The notes: generated by a model from the sequence alone, not told the origin. A stretch of DNA of 62,529 bases from Synergistaceae bacterium (GCA_017444345.1 JAFSWW010000086.1:1-62529); one strand, 5' to 3'; shown: positions 9,169 to 17,591, counted from the stretch's first letter. A program made the numbers and translations.

Positions 9169-10095
9169 TTATTCAGACTGAGACGCAATTAAATCTTTTG
9201 AACGCCCGGCCCGTAATACATAACTTTCTAGTCCATGCCCTAATAATTCACTGACTTTGCGGGATAATGCCATGACTTTCAAGACATCAACGCCCGTATA
9301 AATTCCCATCTCGTCGAGCATGTTAATTACATCTTCAGTCGGAACATTCCCAGCCGCACCGGGAACAAACGGACAACCGCCGAGTCCTCCGAATGAAGAG
9401 TCAAATCTCGTCATTCCTGCCTGCATTGCTGCGAGAATATTTGCGATTGCTGCTCCCCGTGTATTATGGAAATGCAGCCACCATGAAGCCTCGCTATATT
9501 TTTTCCGTACATGCTCGCATAAATTATAAACTTGATTCGGGACTGCTTGGCCTGACGCGTCAGATAAAGAAATCTCGTTAATTCCCACTTTCAAATATGC
9601 CTCGATAATTGCGTCAACGTCTTCAATGGGAGTTCGTCCTTCCCACGGTGAGGCAAACGGCATAGAGATAGACCCGGAGATTTCTATATTATTTTCTTGA
9701 GCAGCCTTCACACAATCTGCAAAACCTGCGACGCTCTCTTCAGGTGTACGATTTAAATTTTTCAAGTTATGCATACGACTCGCGGACACGTTTAATTTAA
9801 CTTTTTTGCAGCCGCATTCTACAGCACGTTGAACGCCCCTGACATTCGGAATCAATGCCCTGAGCTCTACACCGGGGGGAATTTCTCCGACTCGTTTAAA
9901 TAATTCGTCAGTGTCAGCCATTTGAGGGACTTTCTTAGGGTGCATGAATGAGCCGACTTCAATAACAGGGAATCCAGCATCAATAAAGCCGCGCAAGATT
10001 TCTAATTTCTGATCAGTTGATAAAATAACTTTCTCATTCTGCAGGCCGTCCCTGAGTCCTACTTCGCAAATACTAATTTTTTCGGGTAAGTTCAT
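9169..10095 (-). CDS. Hydroxymethylglutaryl-CoA lyase family protein
   Basis: A 308-residue TIM-barrel C-C lyase of the HMGL-like group. The opening EVGLRDGLQNEK holds the catalytic arginine-aspartate pair; LHFHNTRG supplies metal-binding histidines; GLGGCPFVPGAAGN carries the catalytic cysteine loop. All key residues of HMG-CoA lyase are present. Known family activity splits HMG-CoA to acetoacetate and acetyl-CoA. Next to a TRAP transporter and two sugar-acid-type enzymes, the true substrate may be another 3-hydroxy-3-methyl acyl-CoA. It sits 16 bases after the TIM-barrel isomerase gene and 27 before the dctQ start. Confidence 0.85.
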   Translation of the reverse strand: MNLPEKISICEVGLRDGLQNEKVILSTDQKLEILRGFIDAGFPVIEVGSFMHPKKVPQMADTDELFKRVGEIPPGVELRALIPNVRGVQRAVECGCKKVKLNVSASRMHNLKNLNRTPEESVAGFADCVKAAQENNIEISGSISMPFASPWEGRTPIEDVDAIIEAYLKVGINEISLSDASGQAVPNQVYNLCEHVRKKYSEASWWLHFHNTRGAAIANILAAMQAGMTRFDSSFGGLGGCPFVPGAAGNVPTEDVINMLDEMGIYTGVDVLKVMALSRKVSELLGHGLESYVLRAGRSKDLIASQSE

Positions 10096-10111
10096 TTTTT
10101 GAGCCTTCTAA

Positions 10112-10960
10112 TTAATTAATCCCGTTTTCAGCAAAATATTTCTTTGCCACGTCAAGACACTGTTTAGCATGTCCGGCAACTCCGCGAGCTTTGATTTCCT
10201 TCAGGTTCGGCAATTCGATTGAAAGCGGAATCTCTGGCATTGCTTTTATCATGTCAGCAATTTTTACGTCGCCCTCACCGGGATAAAATCTTGCTTCACG
10301 AGCTGTATAGAGCATTAAATCATCCTTGATATTATCAAGCACGGGATCATTACATTCTGCGCCTTCAGGAGCCGGGCCGTCGCAAAGGTGAATGAAATTA
10401 AAATATTTTCTCGGAGTCCTAGCAAGTTCCGCACCTGTTACGCCTGCTCGTCCTGCGTGAAGAGTGTCTACCATGACGAAAACATTATCACGCCCTAAAT
10501 CGTCAATTAACGTAATATCTTCCTGTAAATTTCTAACGCCTGCCCATGGTAAGAACTCAATATTGAATTTAAGCCCGAACTCTTTGGCCATATCTGCAAC
10601 TTTTCCGGCCGTCTTAGTGTACCAATCTCTATCACGAGTCCAAACGCTGCCGAGTACATCAGTTGCGCCGAGTTTTGCAGCTGCCTCAAATGCGGGTTTG
10701 TATTCGTCAATGTCTAAATCTTTGCGGATTCTTGCGAGCTCGATATCCATTAGGGGCATGTCATATTCTTTTAGTGCTGACTTGATAGCGTCAAAGAGAT
10801 CCGGGTCCTTCTGCGGTAAAAATTCGGGTTCGCCGGGTAAATGCATGGGAATAGTTCTCAAGCTCACAAAATCGTAGCCTGCTTCTTTTGCGATCTTAAT
10901 TTGATCCATGGGATTAGTGCCGGGGATGGTCAAATATGCTAGTGAAAATTTACGTGCCAT
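10112..10960 (-). CDS. Sugar isomerase/epimerase-like TIM barrel protein
   Basis: A 282-residue AP-endonuclease-2/xylose-isomerase-like barrel. A metal tetrad fits at E135 (FNIEF), D165 (MVDTLH), H191 (FIHLCD) and E249 (LSIELP). Families with this fold include hydroxypyruvate isomerase, inosose dehydratase and 3-dehydroshikimate dehydratase. The YdiB-like dehydrogenase immediately upstream makes the last attractive, but that is inference from context. Start supported by GAAGGGAG 11 bases upstream. Second gene of the operon, 67 bases after the dehydrogenase. Confidence 0.8.
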   Translation of the reverse strand: MARKFSLAYLTIPGTNPMDQIKIAKEAGYDFVSLRTIPMHLPGEPEFLPQKDPDLFDAIKSALKEYDMPLMDIELARIRKDLDIDEYKPAFEAAAKLGATDVLGSVWTRDRDWYTKTAGKVADMAKEFGLKFNIEFLPWAGVRNLQEDITLIDDLGRDNVFVMVDTLHAGRAGVTGAELARTPRKYFNFIHLCDGPAPEGAECNDPVLDNIKDDLMLYTAREARFYPGEGDVKIADMIKAMPEIPLSIELPNLKEIKARGVAGHAKQCLDVAKKYFAENGIN

Positions 10961-11027
10961 TATAAAAATTTTCTCCCTTCAGTAAAATATCAGCCGCCCT
11001 GAATTAGCGACGGCATTACACACTTAA

Positions 11028-11909
11028 TTATTTACCTGCTGCCTTCTCTGCTAAAATCGTCATTAAAGTCTCGCGCATTACATCCAACGGAACAGCCTTC
11101 CCGCCCGTCCATAATTGAATCTGACGCAAGCCCTGATAAAGCGACATTCCAAGACCGTTAATAGTTTTGCAGCCTACTTCTTCGGCCTCTTTCAAGAAAC
11201 GTGTTACAGCGGGATTATATGTAGCGTCAAAACAAATGTGTGAAGGCTTTAAATATTTCTTGTCAACACATGTATATTCTTCTTTGCCCTTCATGCCGAG
11301 TCCGGATAAATTTAATATTATGTCAGTCTCGTCAAGTGCTTTAGCGATTCCTGCCTCGTCAGCTGCTCTAACAGGAACACAAACGCCGGGATAAAATTTA
11401 TTAATTTCTTCGCTGAGTGACTCGCATTTTTCCGAACGTGAAGAGATATAAATTTTCTTTGCGCCTTCTTCTGCGAGTTCAAGACACACAGAACGCCCAG
11501 TACCGCCCGCACCGAATGAGAACATGACTTTATCCTTAATTTGGCAGTTATGTTCCTTAATGTCTCGTAATGCTCCGTAGCCGTCAGTGTTATAGCCGAC
11601 AAGTTTTCCTGATTCAGTTTTCACGACTGTATTCGAGCTGCCTATTTTCTTACAAAGCGGGTCAAAATCGTCAAGATACTGCATAACGGCCTCTTTATTC
11701 GGCTTAGTAACTGCACAGCCTAAGAAAGTGGGCATATAACGAATCCCGTCAATAATTTCTTTAAGGTGGGTGCTGTCTGCCTCGCAATAACAATAGACCA
11801 TATTGAAGCCTGCCGCCTGATATGCTGAGTTCTGCATACGTGCTGCAAATGACTGGCTTAACGGCGTACCAATGAGTGCTATTAATCTGCTGTTAATATC
11901 GATCTGCAT
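11028..11909 (-). CDS. Shikimate/quinate dehydrogenase family protein (YdiB-like)
   Basis: A 293-residue NAD(P)-dependent dehydrogenase of the AroE/YdiB family, first gene of the TRAP operon. The N-terminal substrate domain reads IALIGTPLSQSFAARMQN, where AroE has P-I-A-H-S-K-S-P: the first substrate serine is kept but the second is alanine. The catalytic lysine is in VTKPNKE, which resembles YdiB (PNK) more than AroE (PFK/PHK). GYNTDGYG holds the catalytic aspartate, and FGAGGTGRS is the nucleotide-binding loop. Position with a transporter, rather than with chorismate genes, suggests catabolism. A CAGGAG site precedes the ATG. Confidence 0.85.
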   Translation of the reverse strand: MQIDINSRLIALIGTPLSQSFAARMQNSAYQAAGFNMVYCYCEADSTHLKEIIDGIRYMPTFLGCAVTKPNKEAVMQYLDDFDPLCKKIGSSNTVVKTESGKLVGYNTDGYGALRDIKEHNCQIKDKVMFSFGAGGTGRSVCLELAEEGAKKIYISSRSEKCESLSEEINKFYPGVCVPVRAADEAGIAKALDETDIILNLSGLGMKGKEEYTCVDKKYLKPSHICFDATYNPAVTRFLKEAEEVGCKTINGLGMSLYQGLRQIQLWTGGKAVPLDVMRETLMTILAEKAAGK

Positions 11910-12010
11910 TTATTAACGCTCCTGACATATTAAATTTTTTTGAATATTTATGATTCGATATGTTTATTTTATGCGCGAAAAGTTTTATACGCAATGAATA
12001 ATTTTACGGG

Positions 12011-12652
12011 TTATTTTCGTGCAGTATTACAAATGAAAGTTTTATAATCTAAATTTTTTACGTCAATGTAATTAATGCCTGCTGATTTAGCACAAAGCCC
12101 GTCCCTGTCATAACGATCTCCGATATATAAGACTTGATTTTCAGGGAGTCCCAGCAAGTTAATAATATTTCTTAATCCTGAAGAGTCCGGCTTCATACAT
12201 TTAATAATTTCGTCGCAGCTCCAGAATGAATAATCAGGAGTGAAATTTATCGCGCTTATTTTTTCTTTTACTGGATTATCTGAGTAAATAATTATCTTGA
12301 TTCCTGATTCTTGACAAGATTTTAAACTCGCAAGCAAACGTCTACGCCTGAAAAGTTTTATTATTCTAAGCGGCCTCATTATCATCCATAAATTTATTAT
12401 AGACTCGGCTTTATCAGGATTTAAATTATATAATCTTGAAGCTCTATCTATTTGCGAGTGATAAAAATTTTCTGTATTTGCTCCAAAGTGTTTTTCTTGA
12501 AGTCTACGGAATTCCCGCAAAAAAAATAATTCTTTGATTCTTAACGGGAATATAACATAATATATAATCAGCCATAGAGCCATTAAGATTCTCACTGGAA
12601 ATTGATAATATAGAGTTCCGTCAAAATCTGAAATTATTGCGCGATATTTCAT
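12011..12652 (-). CDS. HAD-superfamily phosphatase
   Basis: A 213-residue HAD hydrolase. Motif I is SDFDGTLY (residues 8-15), motif II is the serine of IYSDN, the motif III lysine is in CMKPDSSG and motif IV is IGDRYDRDG. The cap is small, alpha-helical and very hydrophobic near residues 20-40, suggesting membrane contact. The start overlaps the stop of the UbiA gene by four bases (ATGA), so the two are translationally coupled. A likely role is removing the 5-phosphate from the UbiA product; this is inferred from the pairing. Confidence 0.8.
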   Translation of the reverse strand: MKYRAIISDFDGTLYYQFPVRILMALWLIIYYVIFPLRIKELFFLREFRRLQEKHFGANTENFYHSQIDRASRLYNLNPDKAESIINLWMIMRPLRIIKLFRRRRLLASLKSCQESGIKIIIYSDNPVKEKISAINFTPDYSFWSCDEIIKCMKPDSSGLRNIINLLGLPENQVLYIGDRYDRDGLCAKSAGINYIDVKNLDYKTFICNTARK

Positions 12653-13653
12653 TGTAACAAGACTAATTCACGGCTCGTAAATATATTTAATACAGGAATA
12701 TTTACCAGCATTAACACTATAAATAAAGCAATCAAAGCCCCGCAGTAAAGCATGAGACCTTTTTCATGATACAATTTTTCAGGTTTCTGAACAGCTGAAT
12801 CTTTCTCAAACGATAACAGGAAATAATAACAAAATAGTCCAGTCAAAACAGGCATAAATAATATTAACTCTATTCTATATTTTACAAGAAATATTCCCGT
12901 GAAAAACACTGAGCACATCGCATAAAAAAATGAGCTGACTAATAAAGAATTGCTTGTATAATGCCTGAATGATTTTCTATAAAGGCCGGCTAATTTAGGA
13001 TCATCAATCATTCTATATTCTGCAAAACGCTTAATAGCCATTAAGAAAGCTCCACCGAACCAGTAACCGAGAATTAGACTCACGGGCGGCAATGTATAAG
13101 CAGAAATTATGAACCAGCCCGCAATTAGTCTTATAGCATTATTTATTGATTCTGACAGGACATCGAGATAAACGACATCTTTTGTTCGTAAAGGCTTGAC
13201 ATTATAAATTATTCCCATTATCCAGAGCCATATTAAACTAAATAAAAAATTTTTATTCAAGATTGACCCGATAATAAAACCTGCTATGCTTAAGACTGCC
13301 CATAAGAGCCAGACAATTTTAGCATTTATTACACCTGATACTAAGCTGCGATATTTTTTGACGGGATGATATTTATCAAATTCTGCGTCAAGATATTCAT
13401 TTATTGCGTAATTGGCCGAAGCTATGAGAGAAACTGCTATAAATCCATAAATTAATCTAGTCGTGCATTCAGAATCAAATTTTATTTTATTAATAAGTAT
13501 TGCTGCTACTGAACCGGGAACTATAAAAAATTGCTTCACCCAATGATCAAGCCGGAGAATCTTTATATATTTAAAGCATATTGTTCTTTGCTGTTCTTTG
13601 CTGTTCTTTGCTGTTCTTTGCTGTTCTTTGCTGTTCTGATCAGTCAGTATCAT
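12649..13653 (-). CDS. UbiA-family prenyltransferase, decaprenyl-phosphate phosphoribosyltransferase-like
   Basis: A 334-residue integral membrane transferase with about 8-9 helices. The first Asp-rich motif, NEYLDAEFDKYHPVKKYRS, matches the ND..D..D..HP.K..RP pattern of DPPR synthase, which joins phosphoribosyl pyrophosphate to a polyprenyl phosphate. The second motif is YLDVLSESINNAIR. The N-terminus is odd: residues about 6-24 are two copies of NSKEQQRTAK-like sequence encoded by a 10-bp tandem repeat that sits between the start codon and the conserved domain. The ATG at 13653 has a GAGGG site 8 bases upstream, and no good in-frame start follows the repeat, so repeat number controls the frame. 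Confidence 0.82.
   Translation of the reverse strand: MILTDQNSKEQQRTAKNSKEQQRTICFKYIKILRLDHWVKQFFIVPGSVAAILINKIKFDSECTTRLIYGFIAVSLIASANYAINEYLDAEFDKYHPVKKYRSLVSGVINAKIVWLLWAVLSIAGFIIGSILNKNFLFSLIWLWIMGIIYNVKPLRTKDVVYLDVLSESINNAIRLIAGWFIISAYTLPPVSLILGYWFGGAFLMAIKRFAEYRMIDDPKLAGLYRKSFRHYTSNSLLVSSFFYAMCSVFFTGIFLVKYRIELILFMPVLTGLFCYYFLLSFEKDSAVQKPEKLYHEKGLMLYCGALIALFIVLMLVNIPVLNIFTSRELVLLQ
13582..13637. repeat. 10-bp tandem repeat in the 5' end of the UbiA-type gene
   Basis: Four perfect copies of CTGTTCTTTG (13591-13630) plus nearly complete flanking partial copies, 5.6 units in all. The unit length is not a multiple of three, so adding or losing one copy changes the reading frame of the gene. 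No stop codon occurs in any frame of the repeat itself. It starts 14 bases inside the coding region. Confidence 0.92.
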
Positions 13654-13695
13654 TCAGTTCGCCCTCTTGCTTATAAAATTTATCTCATTATATCA

Positions 13696-15120
13696 TTATG
13701 AAGCTCTTAATTTATACACCATTGCTAGAATTTCAGCTACTCCCCTGTAAAGATCTTCGGGGATTTCTTCGCCGATTTCTACATTTTGATATAGTGCCCA
13801 TGCGAGCGGCTTATTTTCTATAACGGGAATTAAATTTGACTCGGCAATTTCTCGGATTCGTTTTGCTAAATAGTCCCCTCCTTTTGCTAAAACTTGAGGC
13901 GCGCCCATTAATTTACGGTCATAAACTAGAGCTACTGCAATATGAGTCGGGTTAGTGATTACAACATCAGCTTTAGGAACATCGGCCATCATTCTTTGTT
14001 TTGCCATTTCGCGCTGCTTCTGCCTGATTTTCTGCTTAACTTGAGGGTCGCCCTCCATTTGCTTGTATTCGTCTTTAATTTCTTTCTTGCTCATTCTGAT
14101 GGATTTCTCGAAGTCCCATTTTTGATAGAAATAATCAGCAAAGGCCATTACTAGCAACATTAAAGCAAGCCTCATAGCAAGTCCCCATAACATGTCCCAG
14201 AAAACAAGGCTCCCGAATAATAAAGGCATCTGCATAGCTTTTGAAGAAGTAGGCAAATAATTTCTTACTGCGCTATAAATCATCACGGCAAATATACTAG
14301 CTTTTAATAAACCTTTCAGCAATTCGACAACTGAACGCAGAGAAATAATTTTTTTCATGCCTGTGAACGGATTCAATCTATCAAATTTAGGCCCGAACGG
14401 CTCACCGGTCATAGCAAAACCGACTTGAGCAATTACAGTACACGTCGAGAATAATACAACGAGTCCGCCCAGTGGCAGCCATGACGCAAAATAATCGATC
14501 ATAGCTTCCCATGATATGAGATACAGCCAGCCGTCCTGCAATAATGCCTTGTCGCCCATGAATCTAACAGAAAAAGTAATTAATCCCGTAAGAGTCCGCC
14601 AAATCAAAGCCCCTAACATAGTCATGCCAAGTAAAGCCGTGATTATTCCTACAGCTGCATTTAAATCTTTACTCATACAGACCCGCCCCTCTTCTCGGAC
14701 TTTCTCGCGCTTTCTCGGTGTAGCTTCTTCTGTGCGTTCTTCAGCGAAAAATTGAAGATTAAATTTTTTTGTGTAAATATTTTCGTGTTTATCCCCGTTC
14801 ATAATTGAGTCGCCCGTGTAGTGTTTATTACTATATTCGTGAGAGTCGCCGCAAATATTCTCGTATTCATGTAAAAAATTTTGTTCAACTTCCCCGCCCG
14901 TAAAAGAGTAGCCGCAAATTTTCTCGTGTTTATTCCCTCCCGTGCAGCAATTATTATTATCACGAAAATTTTTACTCGTATACATGAAAGAATCGCCGCA
15001 AACTTTCTCGCATTCACTTCCGCCCGTTATTCTCCCGCAAACTCTCTCACTTAACCGCGAATAATTTTTTACACAACCGGCCGCCATAGTCTTATAACAC
15101 TTAAAGAAAACTCTATCCAT
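13696..15120 (-). CDS. flhB: Flagellar export switch protein FlhB with odd N-terminal extension
   Basis: A 474-residue open frame. The conserved FlhB part begins near residue 120 with NLQFFAEERTEEATPRKR. It has four membrane helices and the self-cleaving NPTH motif in VVITNPTHIAVAL, which sets export specificity from hook to filament proteins. FlhB is normally about 350-380 residues; the first ~115 here are extra and carry imperfect Cys/Gly repeats (EKVCGDS, EKICGYS, ENICGDS, ENIYTKK). The frame overlaps fliR by 52 bases. None of the possible starts (ATG at 15120, 14985 or 14802) has a clear Shine-Dalgarno site, so the true start may be 14802, giving 368 residues. Confidence 0.85.
   Translation of the reverse strand: MDRVFFKCYKTMAAGCVKNYSRLSERVCGRITGGSECEKVCGDSFMYTSKNFRDNNNCCTGGNKHEKICGYSFTGGEVEQNFLHEYENICGDSHEYSNKHYTGDSIMNGDKHENIYTKKFNLQFFAEERTEEATPRKREKVREEGRVCMSKDLNAAVGIITALLGMTMLGALIWRTLTGLITFSVRFMGDKALLQDGWLYLISWEAMIDYFASWLPLGGLVVLFSTCTVIAQVGFAMTGEPFGPKFDRLNPFTGMKKIISLRSVVELLKGLLKASIFAVMIYSAVRNYLPTSSKAMQMPLLFGSLVFWDMLWGLAMRLALMLLVMAFADYFYQKWDFEKSIRMSKKEIKDEYKQMEGDPQVKQKIRQKQREMAKQRMMADVPKADVVITNPTHIAVALVYDRKLMGAPQVLAKGGDYLAKRIREIAESNLIPVIENKPLAWALYQNVEIGEEIPEDLYRGVAEILAMVYKLRAS
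14773..15040. repeat. Imperfect direct repeats between fliR and the flhB core
   Basis: On the plus strand a core like CGCAAATATTCTCGTATTCA recurs at about 14850-14870, 14914-14933 and 14998-15017, with more decayed copies near 14773 and 15036. Spacing is 64-84 bases, and short GC stretches such as CCGCCCGT lie between copies. The repeats are open in two minus-strand frames: one reads as Cys/Gly repeats fused to FlhB, the other as a 72-codon frame with repeated KFAA. Whether it is translated is unclear. Confidence 0.65.
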
Positions 15121-15863
15121 TTTTCTAACTGGGTGTAAATTAAATCTATAGTCAAAGGCAATACAGCAGCAAGCACCATAAATCCCAGCATGACTTTAAC
15201 GGGCAATCCTACGACAAAAATATTCATTTGCGGAACTGTACGAGCTAGAAAGCCAAGCCCTACATCAGAGACTAATAACGAACAATAAAACGGGAGGACT
15301 ATTCGCAGACTCAATATAAACATTTCTTGAAGCCATGAACCGAACGACAAATCACCTGAAGGAAATAACGAAATTTGACCGGGGGGAACTAATTTTAAAG
15401 TCTCGATTAACGCCTGAATCATCAATAAATGACCGTTCCAGCGAAAATAAAACCATAAGGCCGCTAAAAAATTTAATTGACTCAAAATCGAAACTTGACT
15501 CATTGATGAAGGATCCATTACTTGAGCCATTGAGAAGCCCATTAGAGTCCCCGTCTGTTCTCCGGCAACCTGCAAAGCATATAACGGCAATGCTGAAATA
15601 AAGCCCAGCGCAACACCGATTAATAATTCACGAATAAATACAGCTCCGATAAATATAACGCTGTCAAAATAAATTAACGGGATCGACTCGTCTTTTATGA
15701 CTCCGACTGAACACACAGTAAGCATTACAGCAAATAAATATCTGAAAGGGGTCGGAGCCATTGCCGTCGTGAATATCGGCGAACTGAACACAAGCCCCAC
15801 GAATCTCAAGTGAAGCAGCAAATATACAGCTAATAACTGCGCAGGAAGTTCAAGACCTCTCAC
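15069..15863 (-). CDS. fliR: Flagellar export protein FliR
   Basis: A 264-residue inner-membrane protein of the flagellar type III export gate (FliPQR core). It has six or more long hydrophobic segments; VAGEQTGTLMGFSMAQVMDPSS and the end of the helix bundle match the family. Length is standard. The start overlaps the fliQ stop by four bases (ATGA), showing translational coupling. It is followed by flhB, as in many bacteria. Confidence 0.93.
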   Translation of the reverse strand: MRGLELPAQLLAVYLLLHLRFVGLVFSSPIFTTAMAPTPFRYLFAVMLTVCSVGVIKDESIPLIYFDSVIFIGAVFIRELLIGVALGFISALPLYALQVAGEQTGTLMGFSMAQVMDPSSMSQVSILSQLNFLAALWFYFRWNGHLLMIQALIETLKLVPPGQISLFPSGDLSFGSWLQEMFILSLRIVLPFYCSLLVSDVGLGFLARTVPQMNIFVVGLPVKVMLGFMVLAAVLPLTIDLIYTQLEKWIEFSLSVIRLWRPVV

Positions 15864-16135
15864 TGTATGAATCTTTCAAGCTGCCCTAGAATTTCACGAG
15901 TCATCACTAGCATTCTTTGACTGATAAAGGGCGACAATAACACTATACACAAGAATACTGCTAAAATTTTAGGAATAAATATTAAAGTCTGTTCTTGTAT
16001 TGATGTAGCTGTCTGCAAAATTCCTATTAGTAATCCCACTATCATAGCAGTCAACAAAATCGGCAGAGTTACGGCCATCATTGTCCATATTGCACCGCTC
16101 AGAATATCAAACAAGCTCAAATTTGTAACAGGCAA
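15860..16135 (-). CDS. fliQ: Flagellar export protein FliQ
   Basis: A 91-residue, two-helix membrane protein, FliQ by size, order and motif (LIGILQTATSIQEQTLIFIPK). Part of the FliPQR export gate. The start codon is TTG with an AAAGGAG site 9 bases before it. Confidence 0.92.
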   Translation of the reverse strand: MPVTNLSLFDILSGAIWTMMAVTLPILLTAMIVGLLIGILQTATSIQEQTLIFIPKILAVFLCIVLLSPFISQRMLVMTREILGQLERFIQ

Positions 16136-16157
16136 TTTCTTAACACTCCTTTATTAT

Positions 16158-16967
16158 TTACGGCACATTTGTAAAACTCTTCAAGACGCTCATAACTACG
16201 AGATTCCAGCCGTCAGCCATCACGAATAATAATATTTTAAACGGTAAAGAAATCATCATAGGCGGCAGCATCATCATGCCCATAGCTAATAAAACACTTG
16301 AGACTACCATATCAACGACTAAGAAGGGAATATAAATCACGACTCCCATTTGAAAGGCTGTCTTAAGCTCGCTCAACATAAACGCAGGAATTAATACACG
16401 GGTCGGGACTTGAGATTGATTCGCGGGGCGGGGAGTCTCTGACATTGAGACAATCAAAGATAATTCTTCCTGCCTTGTATATCTAAACATGAAATCACGC
16501 ACGGGAGTTATTGCGCGTTCCCATGCCTGCGAAGAATTTATATTCCCCGACATGTAAGGCGATATTGCATTCTGATATACATTATTCCAAGTCGGATACA
16601 TTGTAAACATAGTGAGAAATAATGCCATTCCCGCAATGACTTGCTGAGGGGGCGACTGTTGAAGACCTATAGCGCGCTGCACAAATCCTAAGACGATTAT
16701 AATTCGCGTGAAACTCGTTACCATTAATAAAATCGCAGGCACGAGGCTTAACACGGTCATTAACGCTAAAACTTGCAAAGTTAAAGCGACATCACGGGGC
16801 GAATCTGCCGGAGTTATCCCGAAATTTATAGTCGGTAAGGGAATATTAGGCGGCATTTGTTGTAATCTCGCCGGAGCAGTTGCAGCTAAAGCACTTCCCG
16901 ATAAAGCAAGAATAATAAATAATGCGAGGAAAATTTTACTGCTCACTAGATTTAAGCCAGTCTTCAT
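16158..16967 (-). CDS. fliP: Flagellar export protein FliP
   Basis: A 269-residue FliP with an N-terminal signal peptide (to about residue 29) and four further helices. Family signatures are TSFTRIIIVLGFVQRAIG, LQQSPPQQVIAGMALFLT and IPFLVVDMVVSSVLLAMGMMM. It is the central subunit of the export gate. The start lies inside the last 32 bases of fliO in another frame. Confidence 0.95.
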   Translation of the reverse strand: MKTGLNLVSSKIFLALFIILALSGSALAATAPARLQQMPPNIPLPTINFGITPADSPRDVALTLQVLALMTVLSLVPAILLMVTSFTRIIIVLGFVQRAIGLQQSPPQQVIAGMALFLTMFTMYPTWNNVYQNAISPYMSGNINSSQAWERAITPVRDFMFRYTRQEELSLIVSMSETPRPANQSQVPTRVLIPAFMLSELKTAFQMGVVIYIPFLVVDMVVSSVLLAMGMMMLPPMMISLPFKILLFVMADGWNLVVMSVLKSFTNVP

Positions 16968-17163
16968 ATTTCCACCTGCCTAATAAACAAGCTCCGCCGG
17001 ATCCTGTTGTGAAAGCTATTACATCGGGGCCGCAATGGACAACTAAAAATATATCCCTGCCAGTCAGACGCAGGGACGAGATTATCTCAACAGCTGATGA
17101 AATTTTTGCGTTTTGATTGTGCTTCCTGTAATACTTCACCAGCAGAAACGCGGCCGCTGACAT
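16936..17163 (-). CDS. fliO: FliO-like flagellar biosynthesis protein, start uncertain
   Basis: A 75-residue frame in the fliO position, just before fliP. It has a hydrophobic start, a basic patch (KYYRKHN) and a small beta-rich domain (VEIISSLRLTGRDIFLVVHCG), as in FliO/FliZ. The predicted membrane helix begins about 10-15 codons upstream of the only ATG. No in-frame ATG, GTG or TTG exists between that ATG and the TGA just before codon AAG near 17270. A start at ATT or another rare codon is possible, or the protein truly begins mid-helix. FliO normally aids FliP assembly. Confidence 0.68.
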   Translation of the reverse strand: MSAAAFLLVKYYRKHNQNAKISSAVEIISSLRLTGRDIFLVVHCGPDVIAFTTGSGGACLLGRWKYEDWLKSSEQ

Positions 17164-17228
17164 AATTATTAATGCACTTACAGCACGGATTATATATGCC
17201 GTTAAATTTACGTCTTGAGCTAAAATTT

Positions 17229-17591
17229 TTAAGACAACACCTTTGTAATGGCCTCGATAACTCTTTCAGGCTGGAAGGGCTTTACGATAAAATCATTTGC
17301 TCCGGCCTGTATTGCTTCGATTACCATTGGCTGCTGTCCCATTGCTGAGACCATTACGATTTTTACGCTGGGATCTAATGCCTTGATTGCTTTTACTGCG
17401 TCGATTCCGTTCATTTCAGGCATTGTAATATCCATTGTGATAATATCGGGCTTATATTTCTGGAAAGCCGCGACTCCTGCTTTGCCGTTCTCAGCCTCTG
17501 CAACGACCTCAAAATCGTTCTTTGTGAGTATATCTTTTAACATCATGCGCATAAAAGCTGCATCATCGACTATTAAAACTTTTTTGCCCAT
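17229..17591 (-). CDS. cheY: CheY chemotaxis response regulator
   Basis: A 120-residue stand-alone receiver domain. The acidic pocket is D9-D10 (IVDDAAFM), the phosphorylation site is D54 (TMDITMPEMNG), the switch serine is in VMVSAMG and the conserved lysine is in FIVKPFQPE. With no output domain, and lying between fliY and fliO, it most likely binds the motor switch FliM/FliY. AAAGGAGAG precedes the ATG. Confidence 0.93.
   Translation of the reverse strand: MGKKVLIVDDAAFMRMMLKDILTKNDFEVVAEAENGKAGVAAFQKYKPDIITMDITMPEMNGIDAVKAIKALDPSVKIVMVSAMGQQPMVIEAIQAGANDFIVKPFQPERVIEAITKVLS

Noticed and set aside
14799-15017. A 72-codon minus-strand frame with repeated KFAA units as a separate gene
   Set aside because: It is a second open frame through the imperfect repeat array, with no ribosome site and no recognisable domain.
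14773-15040. CRISPR array
   Set aside because: Repeats are imperfect, spacing is irregular, no cas gene is near, and the intervals are not spacer-like.
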